64,000 nt of DNA from assembly GCA_038380795.1 (NCBI GenBank), contig CM076266.1, positions 8,826,001-8,890,000 of the forward strand. Direction: 5' to 3'. A program made the translations under genes and the position numbers. The stretch's first letter is position 1; every line of letters starts with the position of its first letter. This document shows positions 35,207 to 47,775 of the stretch, in pieces. The notes under the pieces were generated by a model. That model had not been told where the DNA came from. It did not search any database and saw nothing but the letters and a program-made list of their open reading frames with translations. Source of the stretch: Pyrocephalus nanus. Its lineage: Eukaryota > Chordata > Aves > Passeriformes > Tyrannidae.

Positions 35207-37882
35207 GTAGGTATTTTAAAAGGGTTCTTGAATTGCCTTTCTCTATTCTGGGTATCAGACTGAAAATGTTGATGTATGATGCTGTGATGAGATATTGTTA
35301 CTTTGGTTTATTATCCAGCTTGACTACTTCCTTTTCAGAAGAGAGAGAAAGAAGCTGGCAGATAAGGCAGAATAAGCAGAAATTTTGAAACAAAAATTTC
35401 AGGATCTCTCTAGATGAGTAACCAAATTAGTTTTACTGTAGAAATTGAAATTCTGTGTCTGACAGGCCCTCTTCAGAAATTTCTGAAGAGAAGTCTGTGA
35501 ATACCAAGATTTATTTTATCTTAGCGGGGAAAGACAATGTTACCATCAGTATAAGGGTGTTATTGTGTTTATCCAGTAAGTCAGGGTAGACCAACCCTAA
35601 AGTATCTATGGTCAGGCCTACTGCTTTTAGTTCTTGTAGCAGTAAACTAGTGTTGACAAAGCTCAAGCATACTGTAAACCTTGCTGAAAATTCGGATTGC
35701 ATTTGGGTGAGTTCCGTAAATTGAGTCAACTGTGATAAAGATAGTGTTTGTTTTGAAGTGTTCTGAAAGAGGTGCTTAGCCTGACCCACGTAATGCAGGA
35801 ATGCAGTTTAGAGTTCAGCCATGTGTTTGCTCGAAGAGTATCATTAACTTCTACCAGTATTCTGGCAGAAGCAGTCTGAATCATAACAAAGTGATTTAAG
35901 CTACTTTGATTATTTTCCTCTATAATTGACTGCAGCTGTCTATATGCTATTTCTGAAGTGTCCTTGATTTCACCTGAGACAGTGAGCATGGGAAAGCTAT
36001 ATTTAAAGCACTAGTTGCATCTAGATTACCTCTCAGAGTTCAGCCTGATTTATGGAGCTGCAGTCTAGTACAGACTATTTCTTTGCTTGGTTTTGATACT
36101 TAATTGACATGGGAGAAACAGAACTTAATTTATCGTTAGTTCATTGTCTTCTAGAGTACTTTAACCTTCTTAAGCTAATTTTTAGCTAGATAAAAATAGG
36201 ATACTGGTCTGGTTGTTATACAGATCTTTAAGTTCTTTGGAAACAGTACACTGCTAGAATTTTAAAACATTTAAAAGTGCTGCCAGTTTTTGGATCGAGA
36301 CCAAATCCTAACTCAGTGGTGTCTTAACAATCATTTGTGCAGCAGGGATACCAGAATCCTGAGCCCAGTGGTCCAGAGGCAGTCAGCTCCTCTGCAGACC
36401 TAATGACATTTTCTGACACCATTACAGGCTTGAATGAAGACAGATTTTTGGCAGAAGAATAGTTTTGTAAGAGTTTACATAAGCAAAGAATACTGACATT
36501 GGGTGATCATTGAACACACTTCTTGTGGTTTCAAAAATGTAACATTTTAAGGGATGAACTTTGGGCTTTGTGAGTCCTTAGGTTGCTGTTTCCTGCTCCT
36601 GACAGTTTATCTACCTTACTGCTTTGGTCTTTTAACATTTATGAGTAGGTTAACCTCCTTTCTTTAAAAATTGCTTTCTAGAAAGGCAATATGGGTAATT
36701 TAACAAGCTTTGGGGATTTGTGTGCATGTGAACCTATTGCAAGTTTCTGTTATTTGGAGATGATGACTTTATATAAAATTTTAATTCCTGTTAGTCAGAA
36801 GTGTTTTAGTTTCCAGCATCTGTTTGAGGTAACTGCATGTTCTTTCAGTGATGCTATTTAAATTTTAAAGCATCTTTCACTGAAGAGATTCCAGTGGGAA
36901 AAGCATGATAAAATTGAGAGTCTAAAATCAGATGCCCTGACTGGTTTTTGGCTGATACTTCCACACCAGTGCAAGCAGAGTAAGCCAACTATCTGCCTCT
37001 TTAAGCTCTTCAGGTTCCCTTCCAGTAGCAACAGTGCCATCTGATCCTATGCAGTAATGTAGAGCTCATTTTTCTCCCCTTTCTCATGAATACTGTAAGG
37101 CTGGTCTGGAGTGAGATTAATAGTCATTTTATGCCTTCTAAAATAATGGAGAGCAAGCAGTTTGAGTCACATCCTTCCATGGCGTTTTGTAACATCACTT
37201 CATTCTCCACTATTAAGCTAAAAGAAGTGGTTATAATTAATTTTAGGGATTTTGCAGTCATTCATATAAACACTGTTCTTCCGTTCCCAGAACTCTCTCA
37301 CTGTGGGCGTGTTCTTGTGCAATAAAAGGAAAAAAAAATAATGGTCAAGGCTTGTATGTTGGATATAAGGAAGAGAATGCTTACAATGAGAATGCTTGAG
37401 CTCTGGAACTGCTTTTTTTGGAGATTGATGAATTCAGGGCTTTATGCAGGCAAGACCTGACCAACTTGGTGATTAGACTTGTGTGGAGTAGTAGGTTGAG
37501 TTCCAGAGGCCCTTTACAGCCTTAAAGCTTTGTACCTGTGTAAAGAAGAAGACTGCCATATTCTTTTTAAAGTATTCTTTTAAAGGGCAAACTTCCTTTT
37601 GAAGTTTGTCCTTATACCAAAATTCTTCTCATACGACAGGACTGGAGCTTTTAGAACTAAATGATAGTAAGTCTGAAGTTTAGTGTTTGTTCTTTCTGCA
37701 CCTAAATTGCTTTGGCAATCCTCATTAAAAACATTGAGCAGTTATATACCAGAACTTTGTTAAATAAAAGAGCTTTGAGAAGATGTTTAACTGAGAGTAC
37801 CAGCTAAGTCCTTTTTTTTTTTTTATCCCCCACAAAATCAATGTACTTGTTTACTGACATGATGTACAACTTCTCCTTGTAG
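35207..37882 (+). other. DNAJB6: DNAJB6 intron 3
   Basis: This is a 2.7-kb GT-AG intron. It contains a degraded CR1 3' end at about 37351-37530; the rest is unique. Confidence 0.9.
37351..37530 (+). mobile_element. Degraded CR1 LINE 3' end
   Basis: The order GTTGGATATAAGGAAGAGAATGC, ACAATGAGAATG, TCTGGAACTGC, then GAGTTCCAGAGGCCCTTTACAGCC follows the CR1 3' UTR but with many changes and no terminal repeat. The copy is older than those near 14500 and 18500. Confidence 0.6.
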
Positions 37883-37942
37883 CTAAAAAACGTGACATCT
37901 ATGACAGATATGGAAAAGAAGGCCTAATAAATGGAGGCGGAG
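37883..37942 (+). CDS. DNAJB6: DNAJB6 coding exon 4: J-domain end and start of G/F region
   Basis: The exon encodes AKKRDIYDRYGKEGLINGGG, split at both ends (Ala and Gly codons). KRDIYDRYGKEGL is the J-domain helix IV and the boundary to the glycine-rich linker. The acceptor is CCTTGTAG and the donor GGCGGAG|GTATGT. LIN instead of the LNG remembered in human leaves the total length unchanged. Confidence 0.96.
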
Positions 37943-38247
37943 GTATGTTGACATCCAGCAGTTCTTTGCTTTCTCTATTCTGGTGGAATCTTCCAGTCCT
38001 CTGAAAATTGAGATTACAACTGGTTTACATTTTTTTCTAGTTGTGTTGTCAAATGTATTAACTGTTACCTAAAAACAGAGAACCAGTTATAAAAAATGTT
38101 GCGTGTACTTAACCCAAATGATACCTGAAAGGGAAATTTTAGAAATTGTTTATATTTTTAAATTATTCAAATACCATATAGGACTGAACTTTTTTGTTTG
38201 TAAGAATGTATGAAGGTAATTGAAACGTAACTTTTTTTTTTTCCCAG
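37943..38247 (+). other. DNAJB6: DNAJB6 intron 4
   Basis: This is a 305-bp intron with a strong poly-T tract before the TTCCCAG acceptor. Nothing else was seen. Confidence 0.94.
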
Positions 38248-38358
38248 GTGGAAATCATCACGATAATCCGTTTGATATTGGATTTACATTCCGTAACCCA
38301 GATGATGTCTTCAGGGAGTTTTTTGGTGGAAGGGACCCCTTTTCATTTGATTTCTTTG
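38248..38358 (+). CDS. DNAJB6: DNAJB6 coding exon 5: G/F region (HSP70 autoinhibition helix)
   Basis: The exon encodes [18 protein letters not shown] and then [19 protein letters not shown]. This is the Gly/Phe-rich region whose helix V folds back on the J domain and controls HSP70 docking. It is the hotspot of human limb-girdle muscular dystrophy D1. Residues at the human hotspots Phe91, Phe93, Asn95, Pro96, Asp98 and Phe100 are unchanged, but residue 89 is Ile (codon ATT, 38277-38279) where human has Phe. The acceptor is TTCCCAG and the donor TTTG|GTAAGT. Confidence 0.97.
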
Positions 38359-39655
38359 GTAAGTAATCCACTGGTTTTAGTTACGTGCATCTTAAGTGTG
38401 GCTAAAACTTTACTGTTACAAATATAGCTAATGCAGTTTTATTAGAAGTAGCTCTGAAAAGGAGGTAAACAACTGGTATTTTGTATTATATTTGAAGTGT
38501 TTGTTTCATCCCCGTTTCTTGGTTGATTTTATAGTACAGAACAGATCTGGCTTGCCAATACATGTTTTGTTGGAAAGCCTGGTTTACAAAACCATGAAAT
38601 CCTGGCTGCTGTGTCCATGTAGGTTGGAAGGAACTAATATATAGTGGAATTTCCTCTCAAGAACTCGAGCAGGCAAACTCAGTCTGTTGAAATTTCATTT
38701 CTTTTGATCTCTAAATAAATAAAAGATAAAGCTTTGAGAACTTCTGAACTGGAGAGGTTACCTATAACTTACAGCATAGCTGTCAGTGTGGACTTGTGTC
38801 AGAGCAGGATTGATTTTCTTGTGTCAGAACAAGAACAGCTACATACATGACCTAGGCACTCTCCCAAATTCATGACACTTGTTTGCTTGGGGTATAGAAC
38901 CCCTAAAGACTCAGTTTAAATAGTTCTTGAGGCCTCAATGCTTCATTTAGGCAGTGCTCATTAAAGGAAGCAATAATTGATAAAGTTGTCAAAGTAATCT
39001 TTTTTCCCTGGTGCTGAGGGTTTTTTGACTTGTGATGTTGCTTGCTCAGTGAAGGTCTTTTCAGAGGTGCTGGAGTTCTTACACAATCTCTGTGTATATT
39101 CTACTCATCAAAGTGCTGATCTATAAAGCAGAACAGATCCTGTGTTCAGTATTTACTGCGAGAAAGTTCCATACTGAAAGCTGCAAGAAGGGTACTTGAA
39201 AAACAAAGCTTTCTTCCTGTTCTTCCTAATATTGATTAATCTCTATAATAATGTATGTAAATGTTTTAATATTTTTAAAAGTAATTTTTTTATCTTTGGC
39301 AGCATTAAGGGTCTAGTTCAGCTCAGATTTTAATTTTATCTTTCTCTGGTTTGCTATTTAGGGATCATCAGCTGTCGGATGACTCTAATGAAGGATTAGA
39401 AAAGGGGTTGAATGCAGTAGAATGCTAGTTGAGGAATTAGATGAGTAGCTAGAGGAAGAATGTGGTATAGGATAAGCAGCAGAATTTGGGCTATTGGATC
39501 CAGTGGGAAATCAGAAGTACGAAAGGGCAGATTGGAGGAAGCATCTAGGAAAATAGTGATGAGTGAAATGGGCTCTGAATTGGGAAGATGCAATTTCTTC
39601 ACTGCCTGCAGTACAATAAAAATCTTAAGAAGTACTAAGCAATGATTTCATTTGA

Positions 39656-40180
39656 GATTTGTGATCTCGGCACTGGTTAGGCCACATCTGGAGTACTGGG
39701 TCCAGTTCTGGTCTCCCAAGTGAAAGCAACAGAGTTACTGGATAGAGTCCAGTGAAGGGCCACTAAACTCATTAGGGAGCTGGAGCTCCTCTCACCTGAG
39801 GAAAAGGTTGAGAGAATTGCTGGAATTGTTGAGTATAGAGAAGGCTCAGGGTGAGAGTCTCATCAGTGATTGGGAAGGGAGGGTGTAAAGAAGGTGGAGC
39901 TTGAGTTGTCAGTGGTGCCCAGTGGCAAGGTAAGAGGCAGTGACCACAAATGGAAGCACAGAGGTTCTGCCTGAACTTGAGGTAGCATGACTGCACTGTG
40001 AGGGTGACTGAGCATTGGAGCAGGTTGTCTGGAGAGGTGGTGGAATCTCCATGGTTGGAGATACTCAGAAGGCATCTGGATGTGATCTTGGACAGCCCAG
40101 TCTAGGTGTCCCTGTTTGAGCAGGGGATTGGACCAATGAACTCCATAGGCCACTGTCAACCTCAGCTGTTTTGGGATTGA
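39656..40180 (+). mobile_element. Old CR1 LINE 3' end (about 0.5 kb)
   Basis: Motifs in CR1 order are GGCCACATCTGGAGTACTGGG, CAGTTCTGGTCTCCCAAG, AGGGCCACTAA, GAGCTGGAGCTCCTCTC and GCATTGGAGCAGGTTGTCTG, with a closing CAGCTGTTTTGGGATTGAG. It is strongly diverged and noncoding. Confidence 0.8.
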
Positions 40181-41019
40181 GTGGTAGAAAACGTAGAAAA
40201 ATCTAAGCAAGATATTAAGTAGGAAGCTAGGGAGGAGGAGCTGGGAGAGAGTGTGTAGCTCTTTTGTTTACTTTTTCATTTAAGATCTGTTAAATAAAAC
40301 AGTTGGTTCTCAATCAAATATCTTTATAGTAAATTGTATAAGTGAGGCATATTCTAGCTACCTGTGGGAGATTGACGTGGGCCCTGCTTGGTTTTGATTT
40401 TATTTACTTCATCAGCACTAGCAGGAGATTTAACTTGCTGTCTCTGAAGAAGTCAGTGTTCATGATTAACCTTAAAGCCATGAAGTCAAGTTCTGCTTTG
40501 CAATAGGGATAGGCTTAAAAAAACCTGAGAGTTCCTTGGAAGGAAGGCTGCACAGCATAGTGTGTAGAGTTATCCTGCTACTCAAGTGGAGATACCACTG
40601 CTAACAAAGCTTTCCTGGGATGTTGCAGCAGCTGTAGCTTCTCCTGTGTGATACATCTTACTTTGTGGCATCAGTGGACATAACAACATACCCTCCCCTT
40701 GCTTAACACTCAAATTGATTTATTTATTCAAAAGCTGGTTATCTGCTTCATGTATCGATCACTGTCATCGTCAGCTTTAAGATACAAGTAGTGAGGCTCA
40801 GGCCCTGCTTCTTGCCCAGTAAGGTTCTGACACTGTCAGCAGTGTTATGTGCACTCCAGTTCATGAAAACTAATAGTTTCTAAGCTGTCTCTCTACTTCA
40901 TGTAGATAGTTGCAGTGTCAGTGACCAGAGTCCCAAAAGCCTATGTTAAGCTTTGGATTTTGAGCTTAAGCTCTTGAAATTTTTCTAGTCAGAAGGCTTC
41001 AAAATGAGCAGGGGTTTTT

Positions 41020-41068
41020 TGTTTGTTTGGTTTGTTTGTTTGTTTTTGGTTGTATTTTTTTTTTTTGC
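41020..41068 (+). repeat. TTTG microsatellite and poly-T run
   Basis: Imperfect GTTT/GTTTG units run into a stretch of T residues. It is a simple repeat with no other feature. Confidence 0.8.
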
Positions 41069-44000
41069 TGTAAGATGCTGGAGACATTCTCTAACATGGG
41101 AAGTTGTAACACCAAACATTTTTATTTTCCACAGATTTCTATTAAAAAATGTTTGCAATTGTCTTTACACATACATGAATGTTTAAGGTAGTACAACATG
41201 AAAATATCAGTGCTTTCAGCTCAATGTAGTGCATTTTATAATGCCTGAAACAAGCAGTAGAATTGTGTGTATAGCATGAGTATTTGTGTTGGTGAACTCA
41301 AGCCCTTGTAGATTCTGCTGTGTTGAAACACTGGTGGAGCAGTTCTATCCTGAAGAATAACTGAATTTGTCTTCTAAAAATGAGAAGTTTTCAACTTGTT
41401 GATGAGTTTTCTGTGAAGTAGTGACTTCTTAAGAAGCTAATCAGGTTATAATTAATATTCTGAGCAACTGAATAAGGACTGGGGTCATGTTTTCTGAAAA
41501 GGTACTCTGGTTGAATCAAAGATGAAATTGAATAAATACTTTGAAACATTTGTACTTTTTATGCAGTTTGAAGTGGCACATAGTGAAGTCCACAGAATGC
41601 AGGTGGGACTCTCTATCCTGATTGCCATTGAGTATGTAAAGAGCAACATTCATATGCATAATTCCTGTAAATTTATGGATGTGAAGGATTTCTAAAATTG
41701 TGCTATGAATTGGGTCTGTTACACTCCACTGAGCTGTATTGCACTGATACTGCAGTTACAGTAAGTTTTCTTTATAAACAAAGGCATTTTTATTCATCTG
41801 TAGAAAAGAGGAGAATGTATGAAGACTTCTGTGGTGATTTTTAACTGATGAGTCCTTTCAGACTGTTCAAATGAAAATCTATAATACTGTTAAAGACAGC
41901 TCTGAACACTTCCAAATGCAGCAAAGTTAATGTTATGTGCTGTTTGTTGCACTGGGGACAGTCACAGTCTCTTTTTTTCAGGCAAATTCTTTGTAAAAAT
42001 AGGGGTGCATGAGGGAAAGTACTTTTTAAAACTTGCTCTGATAATATGACAGACGATTAACTCCTAAGCTTCAAGACATGTGGGCTCACTTTTTTTGACC
42101 TCTGGCTACAGCAGAGTCTGTATTCCTGGTGAGCTCTTCTGGTGATAGTTTTTAGTCTCTGACATGGAGATGGATGCTAATCCTTATGATGCTTCCTGTG
42201 CACTACTGCTTTTGTATTGCAAAGCACTGCCGTGGTATACCAGTGTCTGGTATTCAGCTGTGTCCCCCACACACCTGCTCTTCTCTGACTGGCCTTTGAC
42301 ATTAGAACTGACTGTTTACTCCTAATGTAGGGATTGATTTCTCATTTCAGTAAGCTTGCTTGATACTGAAACTATATCCTCCTTCATTTATATTTGGTGC
42401 TTGCCTTGCTTTGGTTTATTTGTAATCTATTTAGCATTTTGTTTGTATTTTACTTGTTAACTTTTCAAGAATGTTCTGCTGTACTTTAGCAGTTCATGTA
42501 GGAGGGAAGGATCCTGATGTCACCACTCCATTGCTGATGGTAATGGAGGTGTATTGAATAAAGACCTGTTGTGTCAGGGATTGTGAGGAACAGAAATTGA
42601 TGTGATTTGGTTTAGGCAAAACCACTTGACTGTTTCTGGGCTGTTAAAGATTTGACTTGGTTTTGGTTTAGAGGCTTTTTAGATTCTCACTTCAAGAATG
42701 GGTTCCATGTTGAAAGATATCAGTGAGGAATGACATTGAAAGATGAAGTTGGTATAACAAGATCATAACATTCCCAACAGACCATTTAGTACTTCAGACA
42801 ACTCCTCAAGGAGTCAATTAATCTTTTCTAGACTTGTAAGCTTCACATACACCCTAAACCATCTCAGCTGTCACCAGATATATCTGTGATGCCCATGCAG
42901 TTTCTGTATGGGCTAGAAAATACAACTCAGGACCTACAGCAGACCAGTATCCTCCATCAGGTGTATCTAGAAGCTTGACAGGATGTTTCAGGGTGTTTCA
43001 GACTGGTTTAGGTGCCTGTATGTCTGCTTAAATGAATCCCACAAGAAACCATGCTTTTCTCCCTGGTAGAATGTGTTACTGATGTGATGTGATAAATTGG
43101 TCCCAATGGATGCTCTCTCTAGACTTTGATGTCCAAGAGAAGTCTGTTTGTGGAGTCTCAACACTGACTGTAGTCTTGACAGTTTTGCGATAGTTCCTAA
43201 GCATTTTATTATTCTCAGTGTACATTTGGAGGTAGTAATTTATAAATGTCTTAAATGTTTTTCTTAGATTGTGAAGTAGGATTCATGGTGTATTTAAATG
43301 CAGATTTAATACCGTAACGCATATAAACCTTATGCATTCTGTGGAGTTTTCCCTTGAGAATTCTGTTTACCTGCTTTATGTATTTAAAAATCTATGCTCT
43401 TGGAAACAAAAGGTAAAATGAAACTTAACACCTTTATGTGGCTAGCTAGATATAAATGTTTGTCTCATAGAATGTCAGCTAGCTTGTTATCTGGTATGTA
43501 GTTTGGTTCCATGAAAGGACAGAATTACTGCAGATTGAGTGCTGCAATATTGATTGCATAAAAAGAAGCACGAGCATTCTGGAAAAGTACTGTGAGTTAC
43601 CTGGAGTATCCAGGCTAAAGAATCTTCACAAGACAAGAAAGAGGAAATTCTATGTGCAGTAACCATTGCAACCTCTACATGGTCTGTGTTTTAGGATGTT
43701 TTTCAGGAATGGAATAGCTTCATCAACCTATGCGTCTCATGGATGGAGAGTTTTCTTGCTGTGGCAAAAGATTTGCATAAGATCATGGGTTTAATTCACA
43801 TTCAATCCCATTTCTGCCAATTGATTGTTTAGGTGTCCTAATGCAAAATGTATTTGTTAGTAAAATGGTTTACTGAAACTGAAAATGGAGGTGGCTTTCA
43901 GTTAAAGCTGTCTTGTACAACAGTATCTTCTTGGTGATTAATCTTTTTGTTGACATAAATTTGCAGCTTTTGGTACAATTTATGAAGTACTTAGAGATTT

Positions 44001-47000
44001 GCATGTGCATACATTGCTTTGGTATGAATGCACAGTTTTGTTTCATAACTACTAGTCTTAGATCATAATTATCCCCTGAATGGTGCAAATCTTACCACTC
44101 TGAATTTTTGAGAAATAACTTGGTAAGTTTGAAGAGGATTTTTGTCTCACTCAGACAGCATTATCAAACAGGAATAGGTAATGCTGTGGTTCCATGATCA
44201 AACTAATACATAGCTTCTCCTGCTGAAAGGGATGACGCCTTGCTCCAAATTTTCATGTCTGTCTTAAAACTTTAATCTTTGTCTAATGTCCCATTAGATA
44301 GATTAAGAAGCTGTTGGATAACACACTGGCCAAAGTTTGTCTCTGGCATCCCAAACCAGTTCAGGTTGTTAGTCCCCAAAAAAATGGTTTGATTTGGTTT
44401 TCTTGAATGCCTGATAAAATGGGTCAGAGGAAGAATGTTGAACGTAGCACAAGGAGAATAGGTCATAGAGTGGTAATGGAAGTTTCCTCCATTTTTAAGG
44501 TGTGCCTGAACATTTGAGCATTCATTTGATAAATATGAAATGCTGATTACTGAACTCCAGCATCTTTGTAATTACTATATAGATGGCATTCAAAGGTAAT
44601 GTTTTAAGTCTCCTTTTTTTTTTTTTTTTTGAAAATAACTAAGCCCAAGGTCCCTGCTATATATCATTAGAAAGACTTTCAAATGCTTCTGCTGGTAATT
44701 TATTTAATAAGTGGGGTAAACATCTGTTTGACATCTAATTTATGAAAATGAGCAATTACAAAGACCATGCTTCAAACATTAGGCAGGTGAATCAACAGTG
44801 CTTGCAGCAGCATCTTAGTGTGTCCTGAGTAAGTGGTGTCAACAATATACTTATTTTGTAGTTAAGGAAGAAAAAATTTCCATGAAGAAGTGCTTACAGG
44901 TTTATGTGGCCCATCCAGTTCAGATGGTGTGGTTTTTGTGCCTTAGTATACTCCAGAGCTGTAGCATGAGTTTCTGTGTCTATTTGCTGCCAATCTGCAT
45001 CTTTGAAACTTTTTTCAAATAGACAAGATAGAGAACACGTACTGTAAGAATTCTGTTGTATTGTAGGTATCATATCTGTAGCCATTTCTATAAAAGTCAT
45101 TACAATGTGCTTTTGATATGAAGAAAGGATGTTGGGCAGGCAGCCTTGGCTCACTGAAACACTGCAGCACAGTTGAGTTTGACTGTGTCCTTACGCAGTG
45201 GCTGAACAGCCTTTCAACATCATTCTGTGCTGCAGCGAGTGCCGCCCTCCTGCATCTGCAGTACGGGCACGCAGCTCACGTGTCATGTTCTGGCAGAGGC
45301 AGCAGAGTGGCTCTGGTGGCAAAGAACAGAGGAGAGAACAGTCACTGGCTGGGGAGGTGGCCCAGTGAGTGGTGCCTGAGCAGGGAGCCTGTTTTTACAG
45401 GCTAAGGTTCCTTTGCATACTGTCCCTATAAGATTATCGACATCTCCTCCTGCAGCAGTACGTGCATGTGAGAACATTTGCTGACAGCACACAGTTTATC
45501 TCAACATTCTTAATTTTCTGGAGGTGAATGATGGATGGCATTGCAGTGGAATGTGCTTGATTCTTTGGTCAGGAATGGTGTCATTCTATGATCGAAAGCA
45601 TCTTCCCACACTGCTTTTGTCCCTTGGGTACTTTTGCTTCTGCCCTACCTTGTAACCAGCACAGCTGCTTTTACAGCCAGACTGTGAACTTGAGCAAAGA
45701 ATTGATGTGGCTGAACTTCCTTTCATCTGGAGATGTTCTTCTCAGCGTGTGAGTTTCTAGTTCCCCAAGCCAGGGCCAGGATACAAGTGTCCTGGTAGGA
45801 GTGACTGCCACAGGAAATGTGACACTTCTAGTTGATCATGTATTGCGATTTCAACTGATGCCTTAGATTGCTATAATGAATTTCATCAGTTTTAACTGCA
45901 TTGTGGACTACTTCAAATGTAGATATTTTGGGGTTTGCCTCCTTTCCTCTCTTGCCCTATTGTATGGTGCTTTCTTGCCAGCACTATTTCAGATGCACCA
46001 GTCTGGCCAGTCCTGAATCAGAATAGCTCATGGGTGCAACAGAAAGTAACAACGCAGTGTTTTCTTTTGGATCAATGAGTTAATGCAAGTTGTTATTTGG
46101 TTCAATGATCACAAGGCAGGAAAGGAGAGCAATCACATGTTTTAAGCAGTATTCTGCAATTAGCTGTAAGGGAGAAAATCCTGTCTCTGTTAGAGCTGAG
46201 GACTCCTGAGCATGGGGGGATTGTGACCTGCCTTATTTTGAACTGCAGTGAGATATTTATTACAGTAGTTGTTGTTGTTATTTGACCTGTTTGGAGGTGA
46301 CATTCTTTTTCTGTGACTACAGAAAAGCAAGGTAAGGTTCCATGGCTTGCAGGGAGCAGGTTTGATATTTTACCCACAGAAACAACACAGTTGTTGCATT
46401 TCAGTTAGCAAAGATTTTTCGAAAGAAAGTAAATTCTTTTGGAAACATTACCACTAATTCTGTTATTTTCAGACAGGTTTGTAAGTATACAATCTTTTGT
46501 GTTGCTGGGAGTTTTGTGTTCCAATCTTTGCATTAACTTTTTGACTTTTGTAACTGCAGTCTTCCTACCTACTGACAAACAGCAGGAGTCCTGAAGTCCT
46601 TCCTTTTGTCTTTTTTTTTTTTTTTTCCTTTGGTAACAGGCTACCATGAGTTCTTTGCTTAAGCATTTATTTTTTTCCCAGAAAGTTTCATGTCACCTGC
46701 TGTTGTTGATTGATTAGAAGTCTATCTCACTGGCTTTCTTGAAATTTCTCACCTTTTGTTCTCTCTCAATCTTTGCTGTTCTGACAGCACCACAAGTTCT
46801 GCTCAGGAATATACTCCGACATTTTTATTGAAACTGAATCTAAAACTCTCTCCTGCCATAAACTTTTGATAATACCTGTATTAGAATAAACTGAATTTAT
46901 CTCCAAACAGTATTCAGTAATGCTCTGAAGTGACAGTAGTTTAACATTTTGGTTTTCTGAAGCTTTTAACATGGATTTGTGTAGCATTTTCAACTTTTAG

Positions 47001-47529
47001 AAAGGCCTTAATTTTTTTGATGTGTGTAGATAGTTTTTTTTTATTGCTTAGTTTTGTTAATCTGATATGCTTCTAATATTCAATATAACATGGATTGTGA
47101 GCACCAAAATGACTGTAATAAGATGAGTTATTAAAAAATCCCATCACCCTGCATTTGAACTGTTTGGAAAGAGCCTTCTTTGTGAGAAGGTTATCAGGGA
47201 TGGAAAAGTTCTGCTAAATCACAAAAATAGACCTACAAGGCTGAAATGTTACTGTTTTACTGAGTGGTGCTATTAATCATCCTGATTTAGGGAATAAAAG
47301 CATAAACAGGGTGTGAGTAGCTGTGAGGTTGCTCTATTAATGTGTGTTTGATGGTAGATATAACAAATGATGGCGCAGCAGCCTCCTGCTGCCTTCTCTC
47401 CTCAGTGTTTTTGGCATTTTTTTTCTGCTGCCTGCTGTACCTGTCTGGCTGTCAAAACAGTAAAGAAATATTTTCCCTGAAAAGTCTTACCCCTTTTCCC
47501 ATCTCTGCCTCATCCATCTCCCTGAGCAT

Positions 47530-47775
47530 TCCGCAGTGCACTGTGGGACAGTGGTTCGAGTACCTCACTCGGGAGAATTACTGGAAGAGCACGGGAGGAT
47601 TATTACCAGGGCTGCTGACAGCGGTCACCTGAGGCTGCAGCACGTGCTGATGCCAAGTTGCCGGGGTTGCCAGAGGCTAATAAGGCATGTCCAGGCCTCA
47701 GTTAGGTTTTGGTGTGGCAATAATCCATTAGGAAGCTGGGTTGATATCAGGGATCTCTGGGAGCTTCTGTGATCC
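47530..47775. promoter_or_regulatory. Candidate enhancer-like block in DNAJB6 intron 5
   Basis: The block stands out from A/T-rich intron sequence by higher G+C, lack of repeat signatures and several factor-like words: GTCACCTGAGG (E-box), CAATAATCCATTAGG (OTX/homeodomain-like) and GGCTAATAAGG. It could instead be an unrecognised retroposed fragment. Confidence 0.22.

Noticed and set aside
38590..38680. GGTTGGAAGGAAC and GAGCAGG words suggesting a minus-strand CR1 end
   Set aside because: The words are short and the intervening sequence does not follow the CR1 order well enough.
47548..47562. GGTTCGAGTACC, similar to a tRNA B box
   Set aside because: No matching A box, acceptor stem or cloverleaf could be built around it, so neither a tRNA nor a tRNA-derived SINE is supported.
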